This document shows, in pieces, positions 32,755 to 33,085 of a stretch of 33,085 nt of DNA (positions within the stretch are counted from its first letter, which is position 1; the number at the start of each line of letters is the position of its first letter). This DNA is from JBDSGC01 sp046594105 (lineage in GTDB: Bacteria > Acidobacteriota > Thermoanaerobaculia > Gp7-AA8): assembly GCA_046594105.1 (NCBI GenBank), contig JBKJQB010000199.1, positions 1 to 33,085 of the forward strand, given 5' to 3'. Made by a program: the position numbers and the translations under genes. Under the pieces are notes generated by a model. The model saw only the letters and a program-made list of their open reading frames with translations, was not told where the DNA came from and did not search any database.

Positions 32755-33085
32755 GCGCTACCTGAACCGTGTGGCACAGCCCACACTTGCCCCAATGACG
32801 GCGCGCGGTCTCCGATCCGGTGTGCATCGAGGGTTTGTCTGGAGCCGGCGAAGCCGGCAGAAGACTGTCGCCCCCGGCTTCAGCCGGGGGAACGCAGCGA
32901 CCCGATGCAGCGAAGCCCGCTTCAGCGGGCGACAGAAGGGTGCCGCGTCATCAGGCGAACCACCGAGGAGCCAATCCGCTGTTCTGTCGCCCGCTGAAGG
33001 GGGCTCGCGAAATGGGAGTTCTCGCTTTCCCCCGGCTGACGCCGGGGGCTACGGTCTCTCGCCGGCTGCGCCGGCTGAAATCCGC
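32755..33085. repeat. Repeat-rich 3' intergenic stretch with palindromes
   Basis: No gene is seen. After about 85 plain bases comes a chain of hairpins: GCCGGC-GAA-GCCGGC at 32844-32858, CCCCCGGCT-TC-AGCCGGGGG at 32871-32890, GCCCGCT-TC-AGCGGGC at 32915-32930, CCCCCGGC-TGAC-GCCGGGGG at 33029-33048, and GCCGGC-TGC-GCCGGC at 33061-33075. In addition, 32920-32935 (CTTCAGCGGGCGACAG) is the exact reverse complement of 32984-32999. This is a nested set of interspersed palindromic repeats, possibly running on past the window edge. Confidence 0.8.

Overview
The window is GC-rich bacterial chromosome with dense housekeeping genes. No phage, plasmid, transposase, CRISPR array, rRNA or tRNA was seen. 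The best phylum clue is the secreted VWFA-like protein at 14771-16465, which resembles the acidobacterial VWFA-related family. Together with the gene content and the many dispersed palindromic repeats, this points to Acidobacteriota. That assignment is inference from a family hallmark, not from a marker phylogeny.

Layout. 425-4546 (+): a MoxR ATPase, a DUF58 protein and a TgpA-like membrane transglutaminase, a conserved trio. 4645-5382 (-): pdxJ (vitamin B6). 5815-7791 (+): an ABC-F ATPase. 7991-9253 (+): cinA. 9298-14414 (-): rseP, dxr, cdsA, uppS and truA, a cell-envelope/isoprenoid block transcribed truA to uppS to cdsA to dxr to rseP. 14771-16465 (-): the VWFA-like secreted protein. 16683-25853 (+): dapF followed by six tightly packed or overlapping genes: two polytopic membrane proteins, a GT2/GT-B fusion, two GT2 enzymes and a DUF1972-type GT4. 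After 103 bases comes a polyprenyl-phosphate sugar-1-phosphate transferase (25957-27402). 27556-30297 (-): a large membrane-anchored lytic transglycosylase. 30471-30947 (-): a small PH-like membrane protein. 31039-32754 (+): proS.

How the genes fit together. Most of the window serves the envelope. dxr feeds isoprenoids to uppS, which makes undecaprenyl diphosphate. That lipid is the carrier on which the sugar transferase and the glycosyltransferases would build a surface glycan. dapF supplies meso-diaminopimelate for peptidoglycan and the lytic transglycosylase cuts peptidoglycan. cdsA supplies CDP-diacylglycerol and rseP is the intramembrane protease of the envelope stress pathway. No flippase, polymerase or ligase for the glycan lies in the window.

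The most unusual feature is in the gaps. An approximately 84-bp repeat occurs four times, three copies between convergent genes. It has CTAG at its ends and weak terminal inverted repeats. In all four copies its right-hand end supplies the TAG stop codon of the adjoining gene (pdxJ, rseP, the sugar transferase and the PH-like gene), and in one copy the other side also encodes the last residues and stop of CinA. This looks like a non-autonomous mobile element that settles at gene ends. Further palindromic repeat families fill the other long gaps (1-424, 1388-1593, 5383-5814, 7792-7990, 14415-14770, 32755-33085).
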